Positions 23,943-31,854 of a DNA stretch of 64,000 bases are shown piece after piece. The notes under the pieces were generated by a model that was given only the letters and a program-made list of their open reading frames with translations, was not told where the DNA came from and did no database searches. This stretch comes from Fredinandcohnia quinoae (GTDB taxonomy: Bacteria; Bacillota; Bacilli; Bacillales; Bacillaceae_L), in assembly GCF_022427965.1 (NCBI RefSeq), contig NZ_JAKTTI010000003.1:124001-188000 (forward strand), in the 5' to 3' direction. Every line of letters starts with the position of its first letter. Position 1 is the first letter of the stretch. The translations under genes were made by a program, and so were the position numbers.

Positions 23943-26900
23943 TTATTTACCGCTATTGCCATGTTTGTTATGAACTTGTATTTTTATCGTGTTTGTTTCA
24001 ATTGTCTTTCCATTAAGTGTAACGATTGCCGTAATTTTCGCAGCACCACTTTTTAGAGCCTTGACGTTTCCATTTTCAATAGTCACTATTTTTTTATTGC
24101 TAATTCGATACTCAATTTCGGCCCCTGATAATTCATGTGTACTTCTTTCTTTTTCAAGTTGGACATGAAATTTTAATGGTATCGTTTCTCCCGCTCTTAT
24201 TTTTGTTTCATCCACAGAAATATGGGCATCCGTGATCTTTACTAATAGGGATTCATCAGTGTACTTATAGAGACGATTTCCGTTTGACAAATAAAATGCA
24301 CCAAAATCATCTTGGGTCATATGCTCTACCTTGCTAGCAAGTAAGGTTACTTCCTTCGTCGTTACATTAAATGTAAAGAATTTCCCTGCAGCAATTCCAC
24401 AAATATTTCCATCTGTTCCAATTTCTAATTTTGCCTCTCTCCAACGGTTACTAGCTTCAGGATAAATATCCTTCGTAAAAGTCACTTCATTCGTTTCCGT
24501 GTCAAATGTGAATATGGTACCATTTGCCATTCCCCACACATTTCCATCAGAACCGATTGTTAAAGCTGTAATTGCTTGCCTATTTGGTACAGGAACGATT
24601 TCAAATGTTTTTTCACCTTTTTCAATATCCCAAATGAATAATTTTGCTTCTGTTGTCGTTGGAGTAGATCCTTGTCCGCCCGCAACAGTTGTTCCACCAT
24701 ATACTTTTCCATCCTTATATGTTAATGAAACAATACTTTGGTCAGGCATGACATTCCAATGAACCTCTGGCTCACCTTTTTTTATAACATCATAAATTGT
24801 AAATGCTCCACCTAAATGTCCATTTTTCGGAACGGTTCCAATAAATAACTTGTCATAATCCTCTACACCAAGCATTGCAAATGGACGATCCTGTGGTGTG
24901 TAACCTTCAATCTCATCATTTTTCTCAATACTAAATAATAAATCAGGATTTAGTTGATTCGAATCGGTGCGATTCCATGGCTTACTTAAGTCATACTCAT
25001 ATATACGTGCATTTGGATATACACCAATATAGAGATTACCTTTCAAGCTTGCCATCCCTTCCCCTTGGCCGATATCATTCAAGCGGATGTTTTTATTTGA
25101 AGACGGTAAATATGCACCCATATTTCCTGGTAAATAACCTGTACTGTATATCTTTCCATCTGGTCCCTTACTTAATTCGTGAATTAGAACGGGCTCAGCC
25201 GGAAGCTCTAAATCTACTAATTTTAGCTTTCCAGTTTCCAAATTGTATTTATATAGCTTTCCACCATTACCTGAGAGGCCAACAAGTGTGTAGCCTGGGA
25301 AGCCTTCTTCCTCTAATTGAAGGAACTTATAACTAATCGCACTTCCTTGAATGTCTACTTGTAAGGATTTAAATGTATTTGTATCTAAGTCATACTCATG
25401 AAGAATACCAAAATGTGTGAAATAAATTTTGTTGGCAACTGGTGATTTACCTGATACCCCTCTTGAGGACTCTGGAATACTTTCTACAACCTCACCAGTA
25501 TCACCATTTATTGCTTTAATGACTTCTTTTGTTTCGGTGTCTAGGACAAACATTTCATATACTGACTCTTTTTGAGCAAAAAGTTTTCCATCCACTAAAT
25601 CAAGGTCATAGACGGAAATACTATCAGAAAACTGCTCTGGTAATATATTCGTCTTCTCACCTGTATTCATATCATATTCAATTAAGTGTGCAACACTTCC
25701 GATACCTGCATAGACCTTATTTGTACGTTCATCATAGGCAACACTTCTCACCCAGCTTTGACCATCAACCATCGTTCCAAAGTTTGTGAACGTTTCTGTA
25801 TGAGGGTCATACTGATACACACTTCCCGTGCCATAGGTTCCGCCAATGATTCGCCCGTCACTTGCAGTATCGATTGGATATAGGACTGGATCTGTGTCTG
25901 ACACAGGATAGCCTAAGTTTTCTAGTGTGTCGGTATCTGGGAAGTAACGGTATAAATACCCTTTATTATAGGCCCCGAGATATACAGTGCCATCAGAAGC
26001 AACAGTAACAGCCCATGCACCTGAAGTATCAGCTAATGAATGGCTTTTCAGAAGCTTCTCTGTTTCAATATCAACAATGGCAAGCTTAGACGGTGCGCCT
26101 GCAACGACTGTATACAATACATCCCGGCCATTTGCATCCTTACCGATATCCCCTAACATAACCGTTGTTTTAGACACTTGAACACCTAAATCAGTGGCCA
26201 CCTCTTCAATCGGATTCACAATTTCCTCCTCCGGTGCTTCGACAACACCTTTTACAACACGAACCTCATCCACATAATGTTTATATGTTTTTGAATTACT
26301 TCCTGCAAATAAGACTGCTAGTTTTGTAGCATTTTTTGGTGCTGTTGCCGTCACATAGTTTTTCGTCCATTCATTCGTAGGAGTTGTTAATTTATTCCAC
26401 TCAAATTCACCCGTATATGCCCCGTTCTTATCGTAGAAACGAACATACATATCAACCGAACCATACTCTAGAAACACATCAGCTATAGCTGTGTATGTTT
26501 CACCGGGATTAATCTCAATAAAATCACTGCGAACAAGCATATATTTGTCTGGTTCGTTAACAATTTTCAAGCTCTTAGTTCCTTTGGAGGCTTTTTCATC
26601 CGTTACTTCAAAATGATCACTATTCGTTTCGGAATCCTTTGACCAACCAGGAATTACACCCTCTTCAACTTCTTCTTCAAATCCAGCATTCACAACTGGA
26701 AAATCTGTCAAATCGGGCGGATTTACTTCTACACCCTTTTCAAAAAGCATGACGTTATCGAAGTTAAATGTTCCCACATTACCTTTTCCTGAGTAAAATA
26801 AAATCGCGACGAAAGCAGTATTATCAGGGGCAGTCGCGTTTACAGAAATATCCTCCCACGAAGAAGTTGGCCCTGTTTTAACGCCGTTATATCCTGTAAT

Positions 26901-27308
26901 ATACTTCCCAGTATTATCAAAAAATCGCAAGTAGATTTCAGCATTTCCACCCGTTTCGATGGAAGTCTTCGCAGTAGCCCGATATTCCTTACCAGGAATA
27001 GCCGGGATATTACTGCTAATCATTCCTATATTGGCTGAACTACTACTATCCACTAATTTCAGGCTATTTTCTCCACTAAAGGATTTTATATGATCTACCG
27101 TAATTCCATCAGTACCAAATATTTGTGACCATTCCTGGATACTTCCATCCTCATATAAAGCTGCCTCAAAATCATGATTGCTAACTTCCAAGCTCACTTC
27201 ATCTGAAGATTCAGTTGTTGCAAATGTGGTGATTGGAACTAAAAGATTAACCAATAACATAAGGCTGGCAAAAATGGATAGCCTCTTCTTCATGATTTTC
27301 TGTTTCAT
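23943..27308 (-). CDS. Secreted multidomain propeller protein with CBM-like and Big2 domains
   Basis: A 1121-residue secreted protein. The signal peptide is MKQKIMKKRLSIFASLMLLV followed by PITTFATTES. Two carbohydrate-binding-module-like beta sandwiches come first: residues ~35-190 (VSNHDFEAALYEDGSIQEWS) and ~200-350 (FPVVNAGFEEEVEEGVIPGW). A long propeller-like region (~380-1010) has repeats such as VASDGTVYLGAYNKGYLYRY and TIGSDGNVWGMANGTIFTFD, homologous to the cytoplasmic protein at 18786. A Big_2-like domain ends it (~1025-1110). The ATG at 27308 has AAGGAGG; longer in-frame extensions overlap the operator and are unlikely. It probably binds or cleaves the target polysaccharide outside the cell. 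Confidence 0.8.
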   Translation of the reverse strand: MKQKIMKKRLSIFASLMLLVNLLVPITTFATTESSDEVSLEVSNHDFEAALYEDGSIQEWSQIFGTDGITVDHIKSFSGENSLKLVDSSSSANIGMISSNIPAIPGKEYRATAKTSIETGGNAEIYLRFFDNTGKYITGYNGVKTGPTSSWEDISVNATAPDNTAFVAILFYSGKGNVGTFNFDNVMLFEKGVEVNPPDLTDFPVVNAGFEEEVEEGVIPGWSKDSETNSDHFEVTDEKASKGTKSLKIVNEPDKYMLVRSDFIEINPGETYTAIADVFLEYGSVDMYVRFYDKNGAYTGEFEWNKLTTPTNEWTKNYVTATAPKNATKLAVLFAGSNSKTYKHYVDEVRVVKGVVEAPEEEIVNPIEEVATDLGVQVSKTTVMLGDIGKDANGRDVLYTVVAGAPSKLAIVDIETEKLLKSHSLADTSGAWAVTVASDGTVYLGAYNKGYLYRYFPDTDTLENLGYPVSDTDPVLYPIDTASDGRIIGGTYGTGSVYQYDPHTETFTNFGTMVDGQSWVRSVAYDERTNKVYAGIGSVAHLIEYDMNTGEKTNILPEQFSDSISVYDLDLVDGKLFAQKESVYEMFVLDTETKEVIKAINGDTGEVVESIPESSRGVSGKSPVANKIYFTHFGILHEYDLDTNTFKSLQVDIQGSAISYKFLQLEEEGFPGYTLVGLSGNGGKLYKYNLETGKLKLVDLELPAEPVLIHELSKGPDGKIYSTGYLPGNMGAYLPSSNKNIRLNDIGQGEGMASLKGNLYIGVYPNARIYEYDLSKPWNRTDSNQLNPDLLFSIEKNDEIEGYTPQDRPFAMLGVEDYDKLFIGTVPKNGHLGGAFTIYDVIKKGEPEVHWNVMPDQSIVSLTYKDGKVYGGTTVAGGQGSTPTTTEAKLFIWDIEKGEKTFEIVPVPNRQAITALTIGSDGNVWGMANGTIFTFDTETNEVTFTKDIYPEASNRWREAKLEIGTDGNICGIAAGKFFTFNVTTKEVTLLASKVEHMTQDDFGAFYLSNGNRLYKYTDESLLVKITDAHISVDETKIRAGETIPLKFHVQLEKERSTHELSGAEIEYRISNKKIVTIENGNVKALKSGAAKITAIVTLNGKTIETNTIKIQVHNKHGNSGK

Positions 27309-27364
27309 GATACTTCCTCCTTCGTCATTTAGATCATTAAAAACTATTATCCCACCTCCCTTTG

Positions 27365-27387
27365 TATACAGGTATATATCCTGTATA
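27365..27387 (-). promoter_or_regulatory. Palindromic operator upstream of the secreted propeller gene
   Basis: TATACAGG-TATATAT-CCTGTATA is a perfect 8-bp inverted repeat with a 7-base centre, 57 bases upstream of the ATG. Its inner 19 bases (27367-27385) have the same 6-7-6 spacing as the palindromes at 13383 and 23614. I take it as a third site for one regulator, most likely the GntR fusion. Confidence 0.55.
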
Positions 27388-27509
27388 TTCATCAGCAAAA
27401 AAAATCTAGGCTTCAGCAGTACGTTCAAAAAATCTAGTTGTATTTCAAGAATAATCTGACTCCTTTAAAAAATAAATAATCCTTTCTACCTATATTTGGG
27501 CAAACCATA

Positions 27510-27569
27510 GGGACGGTTCTTTTGGTTTGTTTTCTGATAATTTGAATAACATACCATGAGAACCGTCCC
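27510..27569. repeat. Inverted GGGACGGTTCT repeat
   Basis: GGGACGGTTCT (27510-27520) and AGAACCGTCCC (27559-27569) are perfect 11-bp inverted copies, 8 bases after the stop of the minus-strand gene at 27578. A lone half copy, AGAACCGTCCC, is found at 42292-42302 after another gene. Both copies are followed by a TTTGGTTTG-like stretch, so this looks like a small dispersed intergenic element that may also act as a terminator. Confidence 0.55.
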
Positions 27570-27577
27570 CCTGGATC

Positions 27578-28327
27578 CTAATGAAATCCCTTCTCCATGT
27601 ACCTTTGCTCCATCCATACGATTAGTTCTTCAACGCTCATTTCCTTAACTACCTTTCTAGTACTCTTTCGATTTGCACCAAATAGCTCTCTTTTCAACTC
27701 GGAAATTCGCTTGCTATTTTGTAGGAGTACAGAAGCCATTCTTTGCGTGTCCTCTACTACTAATCGGAGATCCCATTTTCCTGTATTACTGTTGGCAATT
27801 ATATGAGGGTCTGAAAATCCTTTATCTTCTATTCGCCAATTATAATTTAGATCGAGATCACTTAATAAATTCTTATACAATACCATGAACCAACAGGCAT
27901 TATAAAGCCCGAAGAAAGAAATGTATGGTGATTTTTTTCCATGACCATCACAGCTTGATATCGTTCTTACTCCTGCTGCACTCAGCGATTTAATAAAAAG
28001 CGCCACTCCGGTTTCTAACGTAATCGTTCTAACTTTCGGTCCGTACATGCCATTAATGAAATATTTCCAGCTACGCCAACCACCATCTCCTCCAGCCTCA
28101 TGGTTTCTTGCGGGGTACCAAATAATCTCATGAATTTTTCGATCATCTAATTCTCCCGTCATTATTACCTTCTCGCCTTGAAACGTAACGGAGATATTTA
28201 ATCTGTCTAGCATTTGTTTGAGATCCATAAGATCCTTAGGATGACTACCTTTTCCTAACGTAAAATAGTCATCCTCTTCTACTATGAAAAAACCTCGCTT
28301 TTGTAAAGCTTTCACTAAGTCACTCAT
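27578..28327 (-). CDS. Conserved hypothetical protein of unknown function
   Basis: A 249-residue soluble protein that I do not recognise. Notable features are MTGELDDRKIHEIIWYPARN, AGGDGGWRSWKYFINGMYG, an ALFIKSLSAAGVRTISSCDGHG segment with a Cys-Asp-Gly-His cluster that looks like a possible metal or active site, and a basic C-terminal half (ISELKRELFGANRKSTRKVV). There is no signal peptide or membrane segment. The ATG at 28327 follows GGAGGGG and fits better than an in-frame codon at 28351. It is transcribed away from the SAM-riboswitch gene and is followed by the GGGACGGTTCT inverted repeat. Confidence 0.6.
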   Translation of the reverse strand: MSDLVKALQKRGFFIVEEDDYFTLGKGSHPKDLMDLKQMLDRLNISVTFQGEKVIMTGELDDRKIHEIIWYPARNHEAGGDGGWRSWKYFINGMYGPKVRTITLETGVALFIKSLSAAGVRTISSCDGHGKKSPYISFFGLYNACWFMVLYKNLLSDLDLNYNWRIEDKGFSDPHIIANSNTGKWDLRLVVEDTQRMASVLLQNSKRISELKRELFGANRKSTRKVVKEMSVEELIVWMEQRYMEKGFH

Positions 28328-28438
28328 TGGTCCCCTCCACAAAAAGTTCATATTTATTTAAAAACCCGTTACCCTAGATTACGGTCTATCCTGTATTCTA
28401 CCTGTGCAATCGCAAACATATCAATGGTTAATTTACTG

Positions 28439-28467
28439 TTGACAATTTACTTTTTCAGGTCTATAGT
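28439..28467 (+). promoter_or_regulatory. SigA promoter of the SAM-riboswitch unit
   Basis: A consensus -35 box TTGACA (28439-28444) is followed after 17 bases by TATAGT (28462-28467). Transcription should start near 28474, about 25 bases before the riboswitch aptamer. Confidence 0.85.
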
Positions 28468-28498
28468 AAAGCTCATAACTTAATATTCGAAATTTTTT

Positions 28499-28660
28499 CT
28501 TATCCAGAGAGGTGGAGGGACTGGCCCTTTGATACCTCGGCAACAGACTTAAATAGTACTGTGCCAATTCCAGTAGCTTGAAGCTAGAAGATAAGAAGAG
28601 CAGGTCATTTTATTCGTCTTTTTAACCCCTCTTCTTATTTCTAGAAGAGGGGTTTTTGTT
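28499..28660 (+). promoter_or_regulatory. SAM-I (S-box) riboswitch with terminator
   Basis: The aptamer (28499-28596) shows the S-box core: CTTATCCAGAGAGGTGGAGG, then GACTGGCCCTTTGATACCTC, GGCAACAG, and CTGTGCCAATTCCAG, closing with AGATAAG as the other side of P1. A terminator hairpin AACCCCTCTTC/GAAGAGGGGTT (28624-28654) is followed by a T run. The antiterminator is explicit: ATAAGAAGAG (28591-28600), which overlaps the P1 3' strand, is a perfect complement of CTCTTCTTAT (28630-28639) in the terminator. With SAM bound, P1 forms and transcription stops; with low SAM the downstream gene is read. Confidence 0.95.
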
Positions 28661-28688
28661 TTAAAAAATAATTTTAGAGGTGATTTTA

Positions 28689-29441
28689 ATGTCAACAGTA
28701 AAAAATGAAAGTGAACTATTGCATGCTATTGAGGTATTACAAAGAAAGGAATGGGTTGATCTGACACATACATTCGGCCCTGATTCTCCACATTTCTCAG
28801 CGTTTGAGGATGCTGAGTTTAAAACACTGTTCACACATGATGATGGCTTTTTCGCTCAACGTTTTACGTTTCCAGGACAATACGGAACACATATTGATGC
28901 GCCTATTCATTTCGTTCGTAACAAGCGTTTCTTGGAGGAACTAGAGTTAAAGGAACTTGTATTACCACTAGTTGTGATTGATAAGTCGAAGGAAGCACAA
29001 GAAAATCATGACTTTATTCTCTCTGTTGATGATATTCTTACATTTGAAGAAGAGCATGGAAAAATAGAAGCTGGTACTTTTGTGGCATTACGCACCGACT
29101 GGAGTAAACGCTGGCCTAACAAAGAAGCATTCGAGAATAAAGATGCAGAAGGAAATAGTCATAGCCCTGGTTGGGGAATTGATGCTTTAACATTTTTATT
29201 TAATGAACGAAAGATTAAGGCTGTAGGTCATGAAACATTTGACACTGATGCAGCAGTTGATGTCCGCAAAAACGGATCATTAATTGGCGAATATTATGTG
29301 CTTGAGCAGGATACGTATCAGGTTGAATTATTAACAAACCTTGATAAGGTACCAGCAAAAGGTGCTGTCATCTTCAATATTAGTCCAAAACCCGAAAAAG
29401 CAACAGGATTCCCTGTTCGTTCTTTTGCTATTTTGCCATAA
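28689..29441 (+). CDS. Cyclase-family (kynurenine-formamidase-like) metal hydrolase
   Basis: A 250-residue protein of the Cyclase family (PF04199), whose members include kynurenine formamidase and related amidohydrolases. The metal-binding motif HxGTHxDxPxH appears as GQYGTHIDAPIHF (residues ~60-72), and a second His lies in AVGHETFDTDAAVD. WVDLTHTFGPDSPHFSAF near residue 20 is also typical. The ATG at 28689 follows AGAGGTG. It is the only gene after the SAM riboswitch and before a terminator, so its expression should rise when SAM or methionine runs low. That suggests a role in recovering sulfur or methyl precursors, but its substrate is unknown. Confidence 0.85.
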   Translation: MSTVKNESELLHAIEVLQRKEWVDLTHTFGPDSPHFSAFEDAEFKTLFTHDDGFFAQRFTFPGQYGTHIDAPIHFVRNKRFLEELELKELVLPLVVIDKSKEAQENHDFILSVDDILTFEEEHGKIEAGTFVALRTDWSKRWPNKEAFENKDAEGNSHSPGWGIDALTFLFNERKIKAVGHETFDTDAAVDVRKNGSLIGEYYVLEQDTYQVELLTNLDKVPAKGAVIFNISPKPEKATGFPVRSFAILP

Positions 29442-29469
29442 GCCCAACATTTTAAATAGCAACACATAT

Positions 29470-29491
29470 GCAGAGGGACTGTCCCCTCTGC
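29470..29491 (+). terminator. Hairpin after the cyclase-family gene
   Basis: GCAGAGGG (29470-29477) and CCCTCTGC (29484-29491) form an 8-bp stem followed by TGTCCTTTCGTTTT. It is a plausible terminator 29 bases after the stop codon. Confidence 0.6.
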
Positions 29492-29573
29492 TGTCCTTTC
29501 GTTTTGAGACACACTTCATTTCATTACTACTTTCATTAATTTGGGACTTACAACAATCCCTTATAATGGAATA

Positions 29574-29597
29574 AATAATTATATAAATATAATTATT
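29574..29597. promoter_or_regulatory. 24-bp AT palindrome upstream of the GGDEF gene
   Basis: AATAATTATAT-AA-ATATAATTATT is a perfect 11-bp inverted repeat about 110 bases upstream of the diguanylate cyclase start. It might be a repressor site of Fur/PerR-like form, but AT-rich palindromes also arise by chance, and no regulator is named by the context. Confidence 0.35.
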
Positions 29598-29708
29598 TTA
29601 TTTGGTTATATTCTATATTGATTAGATTATATGCACGAATGCAAATCCGTGATATTATTGTGATAAGCGCTAACTAGGTCTTTATAACTACATATGGTGG
29701 GATTTGAA

Positions 29709-30359
29709 ATGAAGCATTCTGGAAGATTTTTCGCAGTAGGTATTATCTTGTCTTTACACACGATTTATTTGGTCTATTACTATTTTCGTGATGGACAAAT
29801 TGATATTATCGATTTACTTGGATACCCATTGTTTTATTTTATTGCTTATTGGTGTGGCAAGCAATATGATAAAGCTCAATACTTTTCGGAGAAGGATACC
29901 CTTACTAACCTTTACAATCGCCGTTTTATAATGGGTGCATTTGATAAAATTATATCATTCGCTGATCGTACAAATAGCAAGCTATTCGTATTAATCATTG
30001 ATTGTGACAACTTCAAAGAAATTAATGATTCATGTGGTCATACGAAAGGTGATTTGGTTCTATCCAATATTGCTAACATCCTTTTACAATCGATAAGAAA
30101 AAGTGATGTTGTTGCTCGTTGGGGAGGAGACGAATTTCTAATTATCGGGCATTACAAGGATGATGCAGGCCTACAAACCCTTATTCAACGGCTAGATGAC
30201 CAATTAGAAAGTCTTTCACAGCAAATGAGCTTAAATATAAAAATCTCAATTGGTTCAACTATTTATCCAGATGATAGCAACAACTTAGAAGAATTAATTA
30301 AATCCGCCGATCAAAATATGTACAAGCAGAAAGCTCAAAATAGAGAAAAGGGGGAATAG
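29709..30359 (+). CDS. Membrane-bound GGDEF diguanylate cyclase
   Basis: A 216-residue protein that should make cyclic di-GMP from two GTP. Two hydrophobic helices (FFAVGIILSLHTIYLVYYYF and LLGYPLFYFIAYWCG) anchor it in the membrane; the GGDEF domain starts near residue 62 (DTLTNLYNRRFIMGAF). The active-site loop is intact, RWGGDEF, and an inhibitory I-site RxxD (RKSD) lies exactly five residues before GGDEF, so product inhibition is expected. The N-terminus is too short for a sensor domain. I prefer the ATG at 29709 (GGTGGG, 8-base spacing) to the ATG at 29694. A cyclic-di-GMP riboswitch lies at 48.4 kb in the same window. Confidence 0.9.
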   Translation: MKHSGRFFAVGIILSLHTIYLVYYYFRDGQIDIIDLLGYPLFYFIAYWCGKQYDKAQYFSEKDTLTNLYNRRFIMGAFDKIISFADRTNSKLFVLIIDCDNFKEINDSCGHTKGDLVLSNIANILLQSIRKSDVVARWGGDEFLIIGHYKDDAGLQTLIQRLDDQLESLSQQMSLNIKISIGSTIYPDDSNNLEELIKSADQNMYKQKAQNREKGE

Positions 30360-30385
30360 AACAGGATCTATTCCCTCTTTTTTTT
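30349..30385 (+). terminator. Terminator of the diguanylate cyclase gene
   Basis: AGGGAATAGA and TCTATTCCCT form a 10-bp stem that overlaps the end of the coding region, followed by eight T residues (30378-30385). Confidence 0.85.
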
Positions 30386-30492
30386 GACCTTACGAATAGA
30401 AACAGCCGAACTAATTCAGACTTACTATCTGAATTATAATACAGGGATTCGCCCGTTTTAATATCGATGGATTTCCATTAATTAGGGGTATT

Positions 30493-30606
30493 GGCCGAAT
30501 TAATTAGAAAGCCCGCCGGATTATTGTGTAAATCGGCCGAATTATTCCTAAAACTCGCCGGATTAACTACTGAATCGGCCGGATTATCTTCAAATCCCGC
30601 CGAATA
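30493..30606 (+). repeat. 21-bp tandem repeat (heptapeptide-periodic)
   Basis: Five full units and a partial sixth, exactly 21 bases apart (30493, 30514, 30535, 30556, 30577, 30598), each begin GGCCGAATTA or CGCCGGATTA; the second half is variable but often ends in AAATC. Read in frame from 30491 they give a degenerate seven-residue peptide repeat, A-E/G-L-x-x-K/E-S/P. The frame has no ribosome binding site and ends in the neighbouring gene on the other strand, so I treat this as a DNA repeat rather than a gene. Confidence 0.75.
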
Positions 30607-30699
30607 CCATATTTTGAAGGCTGCTGGTTACTCAAGAATGCACAGAATGACTAGAATATACCTCGAATTCACTTTCCGCGAACACAGCAGTCGACATCC

Positions 30700-31161
30700 T
30701 TACACACATGTAAACGATGAAATGCGTCGTAGGTCGATTCCGAAAAACAACCATCTAAAGCCATTCCAGCGGTACCCTGAAATAGAACTTCTACCAACAA
30801 AGGTTGGATAAAACCAGAATTGCTGACGATTTTGCAGCCAGACATACGTAAATCTGAATAAGCATCTACGAATACTGCCAGGATCTACAGCAAACGTACT
30901 GATTTCTTGTGATTGCATAGGTACGAATGATGGGGGTGGACTATTTGGCGGCCCCACATCCTGCCCTTGCTGCCCAAACGGTGGTCCAAAGTTTGGTGGG
31001 CCTGGTGGAGGACCAGATGGTGGCCCCATCAAACCACCCGTGATAATTGGAAACAAAAATTGTCGATCATCATACGTTTCATAGTCATAAGGAACAGGAT
31101 TTCTATAGGCTTGATAGCCATTTACATCATGAGAATAATAAGGTGTACAATACTGACACAT
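30700..31161 (-). CDS. Gly/Pro-rich hypothetical protein with conserved C-terminal domain
   Basis: A 153-residue protein. The N-terminus is Tyr/Cys-rich (MCQYCTPYYSHDVNGYQAY), residues ~40-85 are a GPPSGPPPGPPNFGPPFG-like low-complexity region, and the last ~65 residues are aromatic and basic (GSIRRCLFRFTYVWLQNRQQ, FWFYPTFVGRSSISGYRWNG). There is no signal peptide. I recall similar uncharacterised Bacillus proteins with this C-terminus. The Tyr/Pro composition would suit a spore-coat or surface protein, which is a guess. The ATG at 31161 follows AAAAGGAG with 8-base spacing. It is a single gene. Confidence 0.7.
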   Translation of the reverse strand: MCQYCTPYYSHDVNGYQAYRNPVPYDYETYDDRQFLFPIITGGLMGPPSGPPPGPPNFGPPFGQQGQDVGPPNSPPPSFVPMQSQEISTFAVDPGSIRRCLFRFTYVWLQNRQQFWFYPTFVGRSSISGYRWNGFRWLFFGIDLRRISSFTCV

Positions 31162-31300
31162 AATATAACTCCTTTTGTGTTGTGACCTACAACATCATAT
31201 TCACTAGTTACTCGCCTATCAACTTGTACCTTAAAAATGGGTGTTTACCTATTCATTAAGACGCAAAAAAGCAGGTAAATCCTTTTCAATATTTTACAAT

Positions 31301-31810
31301 TCATACTTGAAAAAGTCGTTCAAGTTCCTCCTTTTCAACGATCGATAGAATATTCTCTGCCAGTGGGAACAGCACTTTTTCTTCCTTAGCAAAGTGCTGG
31401 GTTAGTGTGGTATAGGCCTGGACTGCATACACTGTAATTGCTAGTGCTTCGTTTTCATTGATAGAAGAACCCGCTTTCCCTGCTTCGGTCAAAAAATCAT
31501 ACAGATGCTGCTCTGCCTTTTCATGTTCAAATTCCATCGTATTAATTGTTCTGTCATTATCTCCAAGGTGGCGAGCCATCATTGGGAACAATCCATCATC
31601 CTCACGTCTGGAATGTGCCTTTAGCTTATTGTTGAATATCGAAATATGCTCATATAATTTTCCAAACAATCCAATCACTGCAGAACCTGACTCATATTCG
31701 ATCTCTTCAGCCATCTCATAGAAAAGATCCATTTCTGCCCTTAGTGCCACATGTTCATCCTTTAATTGTTGTAGTGGCCTACATAATACAATACTCGAAT
31801 CATCCATCAT
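31301..31810 (-). CDS. Hemerythrin (HHE)-domain protein
   Basis: A 169-residue four-helix protein with the iron-binding residues expected of hemerythrin-like proteins: LQQLKDEHVALRAEMDLF (His/Glu of helix 1), LKAHSRREDDGLFPMM (HxxxE of helix 2), EHEKAEQHL (helix 3) and QHFAKEEKVLFPLAENIL (helix 4). Such proteins bind O2 or NO at a di-iron centre and often help repair iron-sulfur damage; the exact role here is unknown. Either of two adjacent ATG codons (31810, 31807) follows GAGGGTG. It is monocistronic. Confidence 0.85.
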   Translation of the reverse strand: MMDDSSIVLCRPLQQLKDEHVALRAEMDLFYEMAEEIEYESGSAVIGLFGKLYEHISIFNNKLKAHSRREDDGLFPMMARHLGDNDRTINTMEFEHEKAEQHLYDFLTEAGKAGSSINENEALAITVYAVQAYTTLTQHFAKEEKVLFPLAENILSIVEKEELERLFQV

Positions 31811-31854
31811 AATTTCACCCTCTTCTGCGATTCTTAAGCTCCAAAATGGCTAAA

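Noticed and set aside
23714-23962. 82-codon minus-strand frame across repeat copy 2 and the terminator
   Set aside because: Same repeat-derived product, overlapping a terminator and the end of the secreted protein gene.
29658-29678. cre-like GTGATAAGCGCTAACT
   Set aside because: With the CG centred, three positions of the cre consensus do not match, so it was not called.
30491-30811. 106-codon plus-strand frame over the 21-bp repeats
   Set aside because: No ribosome binding site, a TTG start, and the second half overlaps a well-supported minus-strand gene; kept as a DNA repeat.
31243-31290. GACGCAAA-containing stretch resembling a cyclic-di-GMP riboswitch
   Set aside because: Only the GACGCAAA word matches; the CAAA, tetraloop hairpin and receptor helix are missing.
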